Origin: Hymenobacter pini
GTDB lineage: Bacteria > Bacteroidota > Bacteroidia > Cytophagales > Hymenobacteraceae
DNA: 64,000 bases
Assembly: GCF_020421205.1 (NCBI RefSeq)
Contig: NZ_JAIZZH010000002.1
Span: 186,001 to 250,000 of the forward strand
Reading direction: 5' to 3'
Shown: positions 33,299 to 41,578 of the stretch, piece by piece
Layout: each line of letters opens with the position of its first letter
Numbering within the stretch: the first letter of the stretch is position 1
Notes under the pieces: model-generated
The model's input: only the letters and a program-made list of their open reading frames with translations
What the model was told of the DNA's origin: nothing
Databases searched by the model: none
Position numbers and translations under genes: made by a program

Positions 33299-33961
33299 AT
33301 GCCAAACAAACTGATCCAAGAGCTAGAAGCTGTACTGCCCGAAGGAATGCACATTCCGCACCCTATTATTCAACTGTATGAATGGATTGAGAGCAAACAG
33401 CTTTATAAGGAAACAGAGAATGGCACCTACGGCTTTCTATTTCCAGAACAAGAACAACGGGAAAGCTGGACTGACATCGGCCGAAAGGGAGGAACTAATA
33501 TTGAATTTGTGGCCTCAGGCAATGTCAATTTGAAATATTGGTTTGGGAAGGAGAGTGAAGAAGTAGATAGCCGGTTATGCGTTTTTGGGCAGACTGGCGC
33601 TGATGGTTCTGAATGTGCCTTGTGGCTGACGGATAGTGGTCAGACCAAAATCGTCCATTTAGGGTCTGGATCAGGCTCTATTCTAGCGTGCGTTTTGGCC
33701 GACAATGCTGTCGATTTTCTACGTCTATTAGCTATTGGTTACGACGAAATTTGCTGGCCTGAGGAATTTGCCTTTCCCCCTAATACACTAGACAAAGATT
33801 TTATAGTCGAGCCCAATACGGAGTTTCAGGAATGGGTAAAAGACACTTTTGATGTGGCTATTCCTTGGAACGCATTAGAAATTATAAAACATCCTGCAGA
33901 AACTTGGGATGCTGCGTCAGAGGATGAATTCTTCAATTGGTATAGAAAATTTACTGATTAA
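33299..33961 (+). CDS. Hypothetical protein, possibly SMI1/KNR4 (SUKH)-like
   Basis: 220 residues, clearly AT-rich relative to the neighbours. It has two blocks: IIQLYEWIESKQLYKETENG with GYDEICWPEEFAFPP in the C-terminal half, and an ending FQEWVKDTFDVAIPWNALEI then IIKHPAE. This resembles immunity-type SUKH proteins, which have a similar WPEEF/IP pattern, but the match is weak. There is no signal peptide. It follows a gene remnant and probably arrived with a rearrangement. The 193-bp spacer after it shows no gene or repeat. Confidence 0.55.
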   Translation: MPNKLIQELEAVLPEGMHIPHPIIQLYEWIESKQLYKETENGTYGFLFPEQEQRESWTDIGRKGGTNIEFVASGNVNLKYWFGKESEEVDSRLCVFGQTGADGSECALWLTDSGQTKIVHLGSGSGSILACVLADNAVDFLRLLAIGYDEICWPEEFAFPPNTLDKDFIVEPNTEFQEWVKDTFDVAIPWNALEIIKHPAETWDAASEDEFFNWYRKFTD

Positions 33962-34154
33962 AGTTAGTAATAGATAGAAGCATGTGGTACACGCCAGGCA
34001 AAAACCATTAGACAAACAATAGCAACTGAAAGATTAGGCAGCTTCATACTCGACAGGCTCATATAGGCCTGCCAAAGTAAAGTTTCCTCCCGACCTTCGG
34101 CCACCTTTTCCCCGATTTCGTTGTTACCAACGATTCGAACAAGAACCCCCAAAG

Positions 34155-36134
34155 TTGGCTGAACAACCTACCTATACCGACCCGTACGCGCTGGAAAAAG
34201 AGCTGCGTAAGGTGCAGGCCCTCATGAAGCTCGAGCAGCAAGAGGACCTCGAACAATTCAAAATCAAAAGCGCCCAGGCCACCATTGCCGAGCGCCAGAA
34301 GCGGGGCCTCACCTGGTACCCCGTCAAAATAACCTCGGAGGATATTGGCTTCGGCGGCAAGCTGGTTGTAGAGCTGGAGCGCCAGGGCGGCGGCGGGCTG
34401 CACCTGTTTCAGGTGGGCAAAAACGCGGCCCTGTTTGGCAACATCCCCGGCCGCTCGGGCTCCGACCGGCCTACTCTCTCGGGCGTGATTACCAGCGTGA
34501 AGCGCAACAAAATCACGCTGGCCACCACCAAGGAAGACCTGCCCGATTGGGTGGATGAGGGCAAGCTGGGCGTAGACCTGACCTTCGACGAGGTGAGCTA
34601 CCGCGAGATGGAGTACGCTCTGGGCAAGGTAATGGGTGCCTACGAAGGCCGCCTAGCCGAGCTGCGCGATGTGCTGCTGGGTGTCAAACCTGCCCGTTAC
34701 AAACCGGAGGCTGAGGTGCAGCTTTACTACCCCTCGCCCCTCAACGACTCCCAGCTGGCCGCCGTGCGCCACGTGCTGGCGGCTCAGGATGTGGCCATCA
34801 TTCACGGCCCGCCCGGCACCGGCAAAACCACCACGCTGGTGCAGGCCATTTTGGAAACCATCCGGCGGGAGCGGCGGGTGCTGGTGTGCGCCCCGAGCAA
34901 TACAGCCGTGGATTTGCTCACCGAAAAGCTGGCTGAGCGGGGCGTGAACGTCATCCGCATGGGCAACCCCTCCCGGGTTTCCGACCTGCTCCTGCAGCAT
35001 ACGCTGGACGCGCAGATCATGGCGCACAAAAGCTACGCCGAGCTGCGCAGCATGCGCCAGACGGCCGAGCAATACCGCGAGGAGGCCGGCAAGTTCAAGC
35101 GCCACTTTGGTTGGGAGGAACGGGAACAGCGCCGCCAGCTCAAGCAGCAGGCCCACGACTTGCTGCAGGAGTCGGACCAGCTGGAGCGCTACATCACTGA
35201 GGACCTGTTGGAGCAGGTGCAGGTGATTACCTGCACGCTGGTGGGCGCCAGCAACCGGGCCATCCGCCACCTCACCTACGAAACCGTGTTCATTGACGAG
35301 GCCGCCCAGGCCCTGGAGCCGGGCTGCTGGATTCCGATAACCAAGGCCAACCGCGTGGTGCTGGCCGGCGACCATCAGCAGCTGCCGCCCACCGTGAAAA
35401 GCGAGAAGGCCGCCGCCCAGGGTCTGCGCGAAACGCTGTTCGAGAAGTGCATCAAGCGCCAGCCCGACACGGCCCGCATGCTGGAGGTGCAGTACCGCAT
35501 GCACGAGCAGATTATGGAGTTCAGTTCGGAGCAGTTCTACGAGGGCCGCCTGCAAGCCGCGCCCACCGTGGCCCACGCCGATTTGCCCGCCTACGACCTG
35601 CGTTTCGCCCCGGACATGGCGGTGGAGTTCCTGGATACAGCCGGCTTCGGTTTTCAGGAATTGACTATTGAGGAAAGCCGTTCCACCGCCAACCCCGAGG
35701 AGGCCGACCTACTACTCAAACGCCTGGCCCAACTGCTGGAGCCCTACGACCCCGCCGACCACACCGACGACCTGCTCACCATCGGCGTCATTGCCCCCTA
35801 CCGCGCCCAAATCAACTACCTCAAGGATGCCATTGAGGAGAATGACGAGCTGGTGGGTCTGCTGGAACACCGCATGCTCAGCGTCGGCACCGTGGATGCC
35901 TTTCAGGGTCAGGAGCGTGACATCATTGCTATCAGCCTTACCCGTAGCAACCCCCAGGGCGAAATCGGCTTCCTCTCCGACATCCGCCGCATGAACGTGG
36001 GCATGACCCGGGCCCGCCGCAAGCTTCTGCTCGTCGGCGACTCCAGCACCCTGGGCGCCCACCCCTTCTACAAAGCCTTCCTTGACTACGTGGAAAGCAT
36101 TGGCGCCTACCGCACCGCCTGGGAGTTGCAATGA
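34155..36134 (+). CDS. Superfamily I DNA/RNA helicase (IGHMBP2/UPF1-like)
   Basis: 659 residues from a TTG start at 34155; no upstream ATG exists in frame, and the N-terminus LEKELRKVQALMKLEQQEDL fits homologues. An N-terminal beta-barrel-like domain is followed by the helicase core: motif I GPPGTGKTT (218-226), motif II DEAA (381-384), motif III GDHQQLPP, motif IV QYRMH, motif V VDAFQGQE and motif VI VGMTRARR. Such SF1B helicases move 5'-3' on RNA or DNA and are widespread in Bacteroidota; the specific role is unknown. It is cytoplasmic and monocistronic. Confidence 0.9.
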   Translation: MAEQPTYTDPYALEKELRKVQALMKLEQQEDLEQFKIKSAQATIAERQKRGLTWYPVKITSEDIGFGGKLVVELERQGGGGLHLFQVGKNAALFGNIPGRSGSDRPTLSGVITSVKRNKITLATTKEDLPDWVDEGKLGVDLTFDEVSYREMEYALGKVMGAYEGRLAELRDVLLGVKPARYKPEAEVQLYYPSPLNDSQLAAVRHVLAAQDVAIIHGPPGTGKTTTLVQAILETIRRERRVLVCAPSNTAVDLLTEKLAERGVNVIRMGNPSRVSDLLLQHTLDAQIMAHKSYAELRSMRQTAEQYREEAGKFKRHFGWEEREQRRQLKQQAHDLLQESDQLERYITEDLLEQVQVITCTLVGASNRAIRHLTYETVFIDEAAQALEPGCWIPITKANRVVLAGDHQQLPPTVKSEKAAAQGLRETLFEKCIKRQPDTARMLEVQYRMHEQIMEFSSEQFYEGRLQAAPTVAHADLPAYDLRFAPDMAVEFLDTAGFGFQELTIEESRSTANPEEADLLLKRLAQLLEPYDPADHTDDLLTIGVIAPYRAQINYLKDAIEENDELVGLLEHRMLSVGTVDAFQGQERDIIAISLTRSNPQGEIGFLSDIRRMNVGMTRARRKLLLVGDSSTLGAHPFYKAFLDYVESIGAYRTAWELQ

Positions 36135-36231
36135 GGTGAGGTGGTGAAATGGTGAGTTTGATGTTCAGATGGCGCAAGTCTGCACAAGCGGCGCAAATAG
36201 AACGTCAAACTCACCATTTCACCACCTCACC
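36135..36231. repeat. Long inverted repeat after the helicase gene
   Basis: The arms 36135-36165 and 36201-36231 are inverted copies with one mismatch in 31 bp (GGTGAGGTGGTGAAATGG... against ...CCATTTCACCACCTCACC), with a 35-bp loop. The left arm begins with the helicase stop codon. It does not belong to the GTCATTCC families. A terminator or mRNA stabiliser is possible. Confidence 0.8.
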
Positions 36232-36276
36232 ATCTCACCCCCTCCGTATTTCTACCCACGGCCCGTACTAACACGG

Positions 36277-36311
36277 AAAAGCCCGGTTCCTTGGAACGGG
36301 GCTTTTTTTTG
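36277..36311 (+). terminator. Rho-independent terminator
   Basis: AAGCCCGGTTCC and GGAACGGGGCTT pair with a short TT loop, followed by TTTTTT. It lies 143 bp after the helicase stop and ends 37 bp before the isoaspartyl peptidase gene. Confidence 0.8.
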
Positions 36312-36347
36312 TGCGTACCACGCCCACCAACCTTTCCCACTTTTGCT

Positions 36348-37268
36348 ATGAAAACCTACGCTATTGTCATCCACGGCGGGGCCGTAACCATGGACCCCAG
36401 CGAGCTAACTCCAGAAGACGAGCAAGCCCAGCGCGAAGGCCTCGCCGCGGCGCTGCAGGCTGGCTGGGAGGTATTGCACCGCGGGGGCGCAGCCCTGGAT
36501 GCCGTGGAAGCCGCCGTGCGCAGCCTCGAAGACAACGAGCATTTCAACGCCGGCCGGGGCTGCAGCCTCAACAAGCAGGGCGAAGTGCAGATGGACGCCG
36601 CCATCATGGATGGCCGCACCCTGCGGGCCGGGGCCGTGGATACCGTGCGCTACGTAAAAAACCCCATCAGCCTGGCTCGACGGGTACTGGAGAAGTGCCC
36701 GCATGTGTATATGTCATCAGATGGGGCGCTGGAGTTTGCCTTACAGCACGGGGAGCAGATAGAAGCCGTGCACTACTTCGAAACCGATAAGGCCCGGAAG
36801 GAGTGGCTGGAAATCATGCAGGATGAAGAAAAAACGCCGCAAAAGGATACCGTGGGCGCCGTAGCCCTCGACCAGGACGGCAACTTAGCCGTGGCCACCA
36901 GCACGGGCGGCATTGAGGGCCAGCTGAAGGGCCGGGTGGGCGACAGTCCGGTGCTGGGCGGGGGCACCTACGCCGCCAACGAAGCCTGCGCCGTCTCCTG
37001 CACCGGCGACGGGGAGGTAATTCTGCGGGGCGCGTTGGCCCACGAAGTGTACGCCCTGGTGAAGTACAAAGGCCTCACCGCCCCCGAAGCCTGCCGCGAA
37101 GCCCTCCACCTGCGCGAAGCCGATTTGAAGGGCGATAAAGGGTTTATTGCCATTGATAAGGACGGTAACGTGGCCCTGGAAACCAACTGCAACATCATGC
37201 GGCGGGCGTACCGGGTGGGCGAAGCCGAACCTTTTGTGGCCATCTGGCGGGACGAAACGCCCGGGTAA
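36348..37268 (+). CDS. Isoaspartyl peptidase / L-asparaginase (Ntn hydrolase)
   Basis: 306 residues from the ATG at 36348; the frame is open to 36291 through the terminator. It belongs to the plant-type asparaginase family: a precursor cleaves itself before Thr168 in KDTVGAVALD, leaving a Thr nucleophile. Further family blocks are HGGAVTMDP, FNAGRGCSLNKQGEVQMDAAIMDG, STGGIEGQLKGRVGDSP and the GDGEVILR strand. It removes isoaspartyl residues from peptides and also hydrolyses asparagine. No signal peptide is visible, so it is probably cytoplasmic. It is monocistronic. Confidence 0.93.
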   Translation: MKTYAIVIHGGAVTMDPSELTPEDEQAQREGLAAALQAGWEVLHRGGAALDAVEAAVRSLEDNEHFNAGRGCSLNKQGEVQMDAAIMDGRTLRAGAVDTVRYVKNPISLARRVLEKCPHVYMSSDGALEFALQHGEQIEAVHYFETDKARKEWLEIMQDEEKTPQKDTVGAVALDQDGNLAVATSTGGIEGQLKGRVGDSPVLGGGTYAANEACAVSCTGDGEVILRGALAHEVYALVKYKGLTAPEACREALHLREADLKGDKGFIAIDKDGNVALETNCNIMRRAYRVGEAEPFVAIWRDETPG

Positions 37269-37447
37269 CGGTTAGTACCAGATACGGAGCACTACCCGCA
37301 CTGCCTCAGGCAAGGAACTCCGCTAACCAGCGTCACTAAAACGGAGTATCTACTTGGCATGCGGCCGGAATTACGGGCCATTTCCGTAACTAGCCATTCA
37401 AATCATTTCCCAACCCCAGCCTGGACTAGCAGCGTCCATCCTACCCC

Positions 37448-37963
37448 ATGACTCAAATCAGCGAAAACAAAGTCGTTACCATCACCTACGATCTGAGCGT
37501 AACGGACGAGAATCAGGAGAAAGTACTGGTTGAATCGGCCGAGGAAGATGCGCCGATGGTGTTTCTGTTCGGCATGAGTGGCCTGCCCGACGAGTTTGAG
37601 CGCCAGCTCAGCGGCAAACAGCCCGGCGACTCGTTCACTTTCTCCCTCACCCCCGAGCAAGCCTACGGCGACTACGACCAGCAGGCCGTGGTGGAAATCC
37701 CCAAAAACGTATTTGAAATTGACGGGCAGATTGACGAGGAAATGCTGCAAGTCGGCAACTTCCTGCCCATGGCCGACAACCAGGGCCACCACATGCAAGG
37801 CAAAGTGGTGGAAATCGGCGACTCGGGGGTGAAAATGGACTTCAACCACCCCCTGGCCGGCATGGTGATGCACTTCGACGGTAAAGTAGAAGCCGTGCGC
37901 GACGCCACCCGCGAGGAGCTGGACCACGGCCACGTACATGGCGAAGGCGGCCACCACCACTAA
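37448..37963 (+). CDS. slyD: FKBP-type peptidyl-prolyl isomerase, SlyD-like
   Basis: 171 residues. The FKBP half has VTITYDLSVTDENQEKVLVE at the start and an insert-in-flap chaperone domain (about 70-130, with PEQAYGDYDQQAVVEIPKNV) as in SlyD. FNHPLAGMVMHFDGKVEAV returns to the FKBP core. The C-terminus is His-rich (HGHVHGEGGHHH), which in SlyD binds nickel or other metals. It is a cytoplasmic folding helper and possible metallochaperone. It is followed closely by a strong terminator. The 179-bp spacer before it shows no clear promoter. Confidence 0.88.
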   Translation: MTQISENKVVTITYDLSVTDENQEKVLVESAEEDAPMVFLFGMSGLPDEFERQLSGKQPGDSFTFSLTPEQAYGDYDQQAVVEIPKNVFEIDGQIDEEMLQVGNFLPMADNQGHHMQGKVVEIGDSGVKMDFNHPLAGMVMHFDGKVEAVRDATREELDHGHVHGEGGHHH

Positions 37964-37984
37964 GCCGATGGTACGCTCCAATAA

Positions 37985-38022
37985 AAACCCGCCGCCTGCA
38001 CAGGCGGCGGGTTTTTTGTTTT
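37985..38022 (+). terminator. Strong rho-independent terminator
   Basis: AAAACCCGCCGCCTG pairs with CAGGCGGCGGGTTTT (loop CA), followed by TTGTTTT. It ends the slyD-like transcript, 22 bp after the stop. Confidence 0.9.
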
Positions 38023-38058
38023 AGAAAGTCATTGAAAGTCTTGAAAAACCCAAAAGCA

Positions 38059-38156
38059 TGTCATTCCGAGCGTAGCCGAGGAATCTCGCGTGCTGAGGTT
38101 GCAACGGTAATCCTGACATCAGCACGCGAGATTCCTCGGCTGCGCTCGGAATGACA
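38059..38156. repeat. Palindromic repeat, GTCATTCCGAGC family
   Basis: TGTCATTCCGAGCGTAGCCG then AGGAATCTCGCGTGCTGAGG pairs with the inverted copy ending CTGCGCTCGGAATGACA. It sits between convergent genes (slyD-like and an aldo/keto reductase), 37 bp past the terminator. Confidence 0.85.
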
Positions 38157-38206
38157 GTTGATAGTACACCATCGACAGAACTAGTGGCCTAGGTTTTGCC
38201 TCAGCC

Positions 38207-39268
38207 TTACTGCCACCCTTGCACCGACGTTCCGCCGAAAATACCCTTCTGGATAGCCGGGGTGAAGATACCGTAGGGAAAAACCGGCGTCAGGGCGCTG
38301 GCTTCGTTGAGTTGCTGCAGATGCGCGGGGTTCAGGTGTAGGTCGAGGGCGGCGAGGTTATCCTGCAGCTGCGTGAGCTTGCTGGCCCCCAGAATAACGG
38401 AGCTGATGCCGGGCTGGGCCAGCACCCAGGCCAGGGCAACCTGCGCGGCGGGGCGGTTCAGTTCCCGGGCTACCTCCTGCACCACCGCCAGCACCAGCCA
38501 GTTGTGCTCTGTGAACTTGCTGTCCTGGAACGGGTTGGGTCCGCTCAGCCGGCCTTCGCCGCTGGCTTTGGCCCCGGAGCCACTCGCCCGCTGGTATTTG
38601 CCGGCCAGAAACCCGGCTGCCAACGGGCTCCAGGGCGTAATGCCCAGCCCACACTCCCGGGCGGCAGGTACGTGCTCCTGCTCAATGTGGCGCTCCACCA
38701 AGGAGTATTCCAGCTGCATGGCAATGGGCCCCGGCACGTGGTGGGCAGCGGCCAGCGTAGCGGCTTTGGTGGCGTACCAGGCCGGCACATCCGAGAAGGC
38801 GAAGTAGCGGATTTTGCCCGCCCGCACCAGGTCGCCGAGGGTTTGGAGCACTTCCTCCACTGGTGTTACCATATCCCACACGTGCAGCCAGTACAGGTCC
38901 ACGTAGTCGGTTTGAAGGCGGCGCAGGGAGGCGTCCAGGGCCTGATGGATGTTTTTGCGGCCGTTGCCACCAGCGTGAGGATTACCCGCCTCACCACTGT
39001 GAAAGGCGAATTTGGTGGCCAGCACCAGCCGGTCGCGCAGGCCACCGGCGGCCACGTACTGGCCCACCAGCTCCTCGCTGCGGCCCTTGGCGTACACGTT
39101 GGCCGTGTCGATGAAATTTCCCCCGGCTTCCACATACGCCCGGAAGATGGCCGCCGATTCTTCATCCGAAGAACCCCAACGTGGGGTGCCAAACGTCATG
39201 GTGCCCAGGGCCATGGGGCTAACTACCAGACCGGAGCGGCCCAGGGTACGATACTCGGTCAGATGCAT
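38207..39268 (-). CDS. Aldo/keto reductase
   Basis: 353 residues, starting MHLTEYRTLGRSGLVVSPMA. The tetrad is complete: D54 and Y59 in FIDTANVYAKGRSEE, K86 in LATKFAF and H129 in LYWLHVWD. The pattern ITPWSPLAAGFLAGKY and VILGASKLTQLQDNL places it with the Tas/YajO-type subfamily. It reduces carbonyl compounds with NADPH in the cytoplasm; substrate unknown. An AraC-type regulator gene lies upstream on the same strand, 219 bp away, with a palindromic repeat between. It is the third aldo/keto reductase in the window. Confidence 0.92.
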   Translation of the reverse strand: MHLTEYRTLGRSGLVVSPMALGTMTFGTPRWGSSDEESAAIFRAYVEAGGNFIDTANVYAKGRSEELVGQYVAAGGLRDRLVLATKFAFHSGEAGNPHAGGNGRKNIHQALDASLRRLQTDYVDLYWLHVWDMVTPVEEVLQTLGDLVRAGKIRYFAFSDVPAWYATKAATLAAAHHVPGPIAMQLEYSLVERHIEQEHVPAARECGLGITPWSPLAAGFLAGKYQRASGSGAKASGEGRLSGPNPFQDSKFTEHNWLVLAVVQEVARELNRPAAQVALAWVLAQPGISSVILGASKLTQLQDNLAALDLHLNPAHLQQLNEASALTPVFPYGIFTPAIQKGIFGGTSVQGWQ

Positions 39269-39363
39269 AGTAAAATGGAATAATGAATGGTTCAGGAAAA
39301 GAACGCCCCGCTGAACGCAGCCGGAGGTGTAGTCGAAGTAGCCGACGTGCTGAGGTTAAACAA

Positions 39364-39465
39364 GAACGTCATGTTGAGCGCAGCCGAAGCATCTCTACCT
39401 CTGGGCTAACCCAATAAATACAACGAAGCGGTAGAGATGCTTCGGCTGCGCTCAGCATGACGTTC
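39364..39465. repeat. Palindromic repeat, GTCATGCTGAGC family
   Basis: GAACGTCATGTTGAGCGCAG then CCGAAGCATCTCTACC pairs with GGTAGAGATGCTTCGGCTGC then GCTCAGCATGACGTTC. A weak partial relative (GAACGCAGCCGGAG, about 39314) precedes it. It lies between the AraC gene and the aldo/keto reductase, both on the minus strand. Confidence 0.85.
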
Positions 39466-39487
39466 ATTATCAGCCCCTACCCTATTC

Positions 39488-40399
39488 CTACTGCGCCGAC
39501 AGCCGGAAAGCGGCCGGGGTGAGGCCGGTTTTGTTTTTGAACAACCGGGTGAAATACTGCGGGTACTCGAAGCCCAGTTGGTAAGCGGTTTCGTTGATAG
39601 ATTGAGAAGTGCCGAGCAGCAGCACTTTGGCCTTCTCGATAAGGGCTTGGTGGATGTGCTGCTGGGTGTTCTGGCCGGTGAGAGTGCGCAGCATGTCGCT
39701 GAGGTAGGCCGGCGACACGTGCAGGGCATCGGCGAAGTGCTGCACGGTGGGTAGCGGCTGCTCCTTATCCTCCGCAAAATACCCGCGCAGCAGTTCCTCG
39801 AAGCGGGTGAGCAGGTCGTGCTCGGCGGGGCGGCGGGTGAGGAACTGGCGGTGGTAGAAACGGTTGGCGTAGCTGAGCAGCACCTCCAGCTGAGCTACCA
39901 GCACATCCTGGCTAAACTCGTCGATGGGTTGGGCGTGCTCCCGCCGCAGCACGTCCAGCACACCATCCAACAGCTGCTCCTCCCGCTCCGAGAGGTGTAG
40001 GGCCTCGTGTACCTGGTAGGAAAAGAACCCGTAGCCGGCAATTTTGCTACCCAGCGGGTACTTGTGCAGCAAATCGGGGTGAAATACCAGCATCCAGCCG
40101 CTCAGCTCCGATACGTCGATGGACTCGTTGTTTTCGCAGAGCTGCCCTGGCGCGTAAAACGCCAGCACGCCCTCATTGAAATCGTACGAGCGGTGCCCGT
40201 ATTGAATCCGGCCCTTCAGGTTCTTCTTGAGGGCAATGATGTAGAGCTGCCGCAGGGCCGGCCCCACCACCGGCGGGTGGCGGTGCTGCGCCAAGTCGAT
40301 AACCGTGAGCAGCGGATGCGCCGGGGCCGGAAACCCAAAATGGTCGGTAAAGTCACTGACCGAGGCCAGGAGGCGGAAAGGCGGGGCGGCAGGTTTCAT
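39488..40399 (-). CDS. AraC-family transcriptional regulator
   Basis: 303 residues. The N-terminal domain (IIALKKNLKGRIQYGHRSYD, VLAFYAPGQLC) is the sensor cupin of AraC members that resemble Bacteroidota and Flavobacteria regulators. The C-terminal HTH pair is clear: VQHFADALHVSPAYLSDMLR and LGFEYPQYFTRLFKNKTGLT. It probably regulates the aldo/keto reductase gene downstream on the same strand. The start at 40399 is supported by a TAnnTTTG element 31 bp upstream. Confidence 0.92.
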   Translation of the reverse strand: MKPAAPPFRLLASVSDFTDHFGFPAPAHPLLTVIDLAQHRHPPVVGPALRQLYIIALKKNLKGRIQYGHRSYDFNEGVLAFYAPGQLCENNESIDVSELSGWMLVFHPDLLHKYPLGSKIAGYGFFSYQVHEALHLSEREEQLLDGVLDVLRREHAQPIDEFSQDVLVAQLEVLLSYANRFYHRQFLTRRPAEHDLLTRFEELLRGYFAEDKEQPLPTVQHFADALHVSPAYLSDMLRTLTGQNTQQHIHQALIEKAKVLLLGTSQSINETAYQLGFEYPQYFTRLFKNKTGLTPAAFRLSAQ

Positions 40400-40430
40400 G
40401 GGCTAATAACAAAACTGTTTAGAAATTCGT

Positions 40431-40438
40431 CAAAAGTA
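40431..40438 (-). promoter_or_regulatory. TAnnTTTG -7 promoter element for the AraC gene
   Basis: On the minus strand TACTTTTG matches the Bacteroidota -7 consensus exactly and ends 31 bp before the ATG at 40399. It lies at the edge of the neighbouring palindromic repeat. Confidence 0.5.
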
Positions 40439-40444
40439 TTAGCA

Positions 40445-40602
40445 CGTCATGCAGAGCGCAGCGAAGCATCTCGCGTGCTGACGTTGCCAAACTATGTGTC
40501 ACGCTTCATCTGTCGTCCGCTTGTCGAAGCATCTTTACCGCTTCGTCCGGATTAGCCTGCAACCTCAGCACGCGAGACTCCTCGACTTCGCTCGGAATGA
40601 CG
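40445..40602. repeat. Chimeric palindromic repeat
   Basis: The left end (CGTCATGCAGAGCGCAGCGA then AGCATCTCGCGTGCTGACGT) mixes the GTCATGCTGAGC start with the GCGTGCTGA core of the other family. A central piece (CTTGTCGAAGCATCTTTACC then GCTTCGT) is a half element of the first family. The right arm ends CTTCGCTCGGAATGACG as in the GTCATTCCGAGC family. It suggests exchange between families. Confidence 0.75.
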
Positions 40603-40635
40603 TTCGATTACACTTTGCACAGCTTAACAGCTGAG

Positions 40636-41514
40636 TCAGATGGTTTGCCGGATGAACCGGAGAATTTCCGGATACAGCTCTTCGTGAAACTGGCTTCGAT
40701 TGAAACCAGGCGGGTCCTGAGACGGCGGGAAGGCCGGACTGGTGCGCGCCGCCGGAAACGGGCTGAGAAAAGAGAAATGCCCGGCATCTTTGACTACTCG
40801 GTAGGTTACCTGGCCGGCGTCGGGCACCCCGCGTAGCACGGTTTCCACGTGCTGAGGCGGGATAAACTCGTCCTTCTCCCCGGCCAGCAGCAACACCGGC
40901 ACCCGCACCTGTGCCAAGGAGCCAGCAACCCCAAACCACGGCACGGCCGGGGCCAGCAGCACCAGCGCCTTCACCCGGGCATCGGCCGGGGGCACCGGAA
41001 TAAGCTGGGGCGGCGCGGCAGTAGGCTCCCGGGAAACCGACCAGGGCTGCCCCCCAACGGCGGCCAGCGCCGTGTAGCCGCCCAGGGAGTGGCCAATCAG
41101 CACCACGCTTTCCGGCTGTAAAACCGACGACACGCGCGCATCCTGGAGCAGGGCATCAAGCGCCAGCTGCAGGTGTCGGGGCCGGGCCGGGAGGTTTTGC
41201 GGGGTGTGGGCCCACGTGTCATCAGCGCGGTTATTGTGCGGGTGCTCCGGCAGGGCTACCACCACGCCGTGGCGGGCCAGGTAGTGCGCCAGGTTGCGGT
41301 GGGTAAGCCCCGAGCCCCCGGTGCCGTGCGAAATGAGCACCACCGGAAACCGGCCGGCCCGCACGGGCGCATCCGGGGCTACTTCCAGCTCATACAAGCC
41401 CACGGGGTGCAGCCGGGCGGGCGTATCGGTGGGGTACAGAACGGTCAACGGAAAGGTCAGGTCCAGCTCCGGGTCGGCCACTTCCGCCGCGCAATAGCCT
41501 ACAAAATCGGGCAT
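40636..41514 (-). CDS. Alpha/beta hydrolase (dienelactone hydrolase / PAF acetylhydrolase-like)
   Basis: 292 residues. The fold is indicated by VVLISHGTGGSGLTHRNLAH (oxyanion loop), the nucleophile elbow VLIGHSLGGYTAL with S143, the acid in LLLAGEKDEFIPPQH and the His in VKDAGHFSFLSPF. No signal peptide is obvious, so it is probably cytoplasmic. It resembles predicted dienelactone hydrolases whose substrates are unknown. The next gene upstream on this strand is an aldo/keto reductase 64 bp away, so the two may be cotranscribed and handle related compounds. Confidence 0.88.
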   Translation of the reverse strand: MPDFVGYCAAEVADPELDLTFPLTVLYPTDTPARLHPVGLYELEVAPDAPVRAGRFPVVLISHGTGGSGLTHRNLAHYLARHGVVVALPEHPHNNRADDTWAHTPQNLPARPRHLQLALDALLQDARVSSVLQPESVVLIGHSLGGYTALAAVGGQPWSVSREPTAAPPQLIPVPPADARVKALVLLAPAVPWFGVAGSLAQVRVPVLLLAGEKDEFIPPQHVETVLRGVPDAGQVTYRVVKDAGHFSFLSPFPAARTSPAFPPSQDPPGFNRSQFHEELYPEILRFIRQTI

Positions 41515-41578
41515 ACAGGTCAGGGGGTTGAGGCCCGAAGTACGTCATTGCGCGGGGGAGTTGAGCCCGGCGCTGCCT

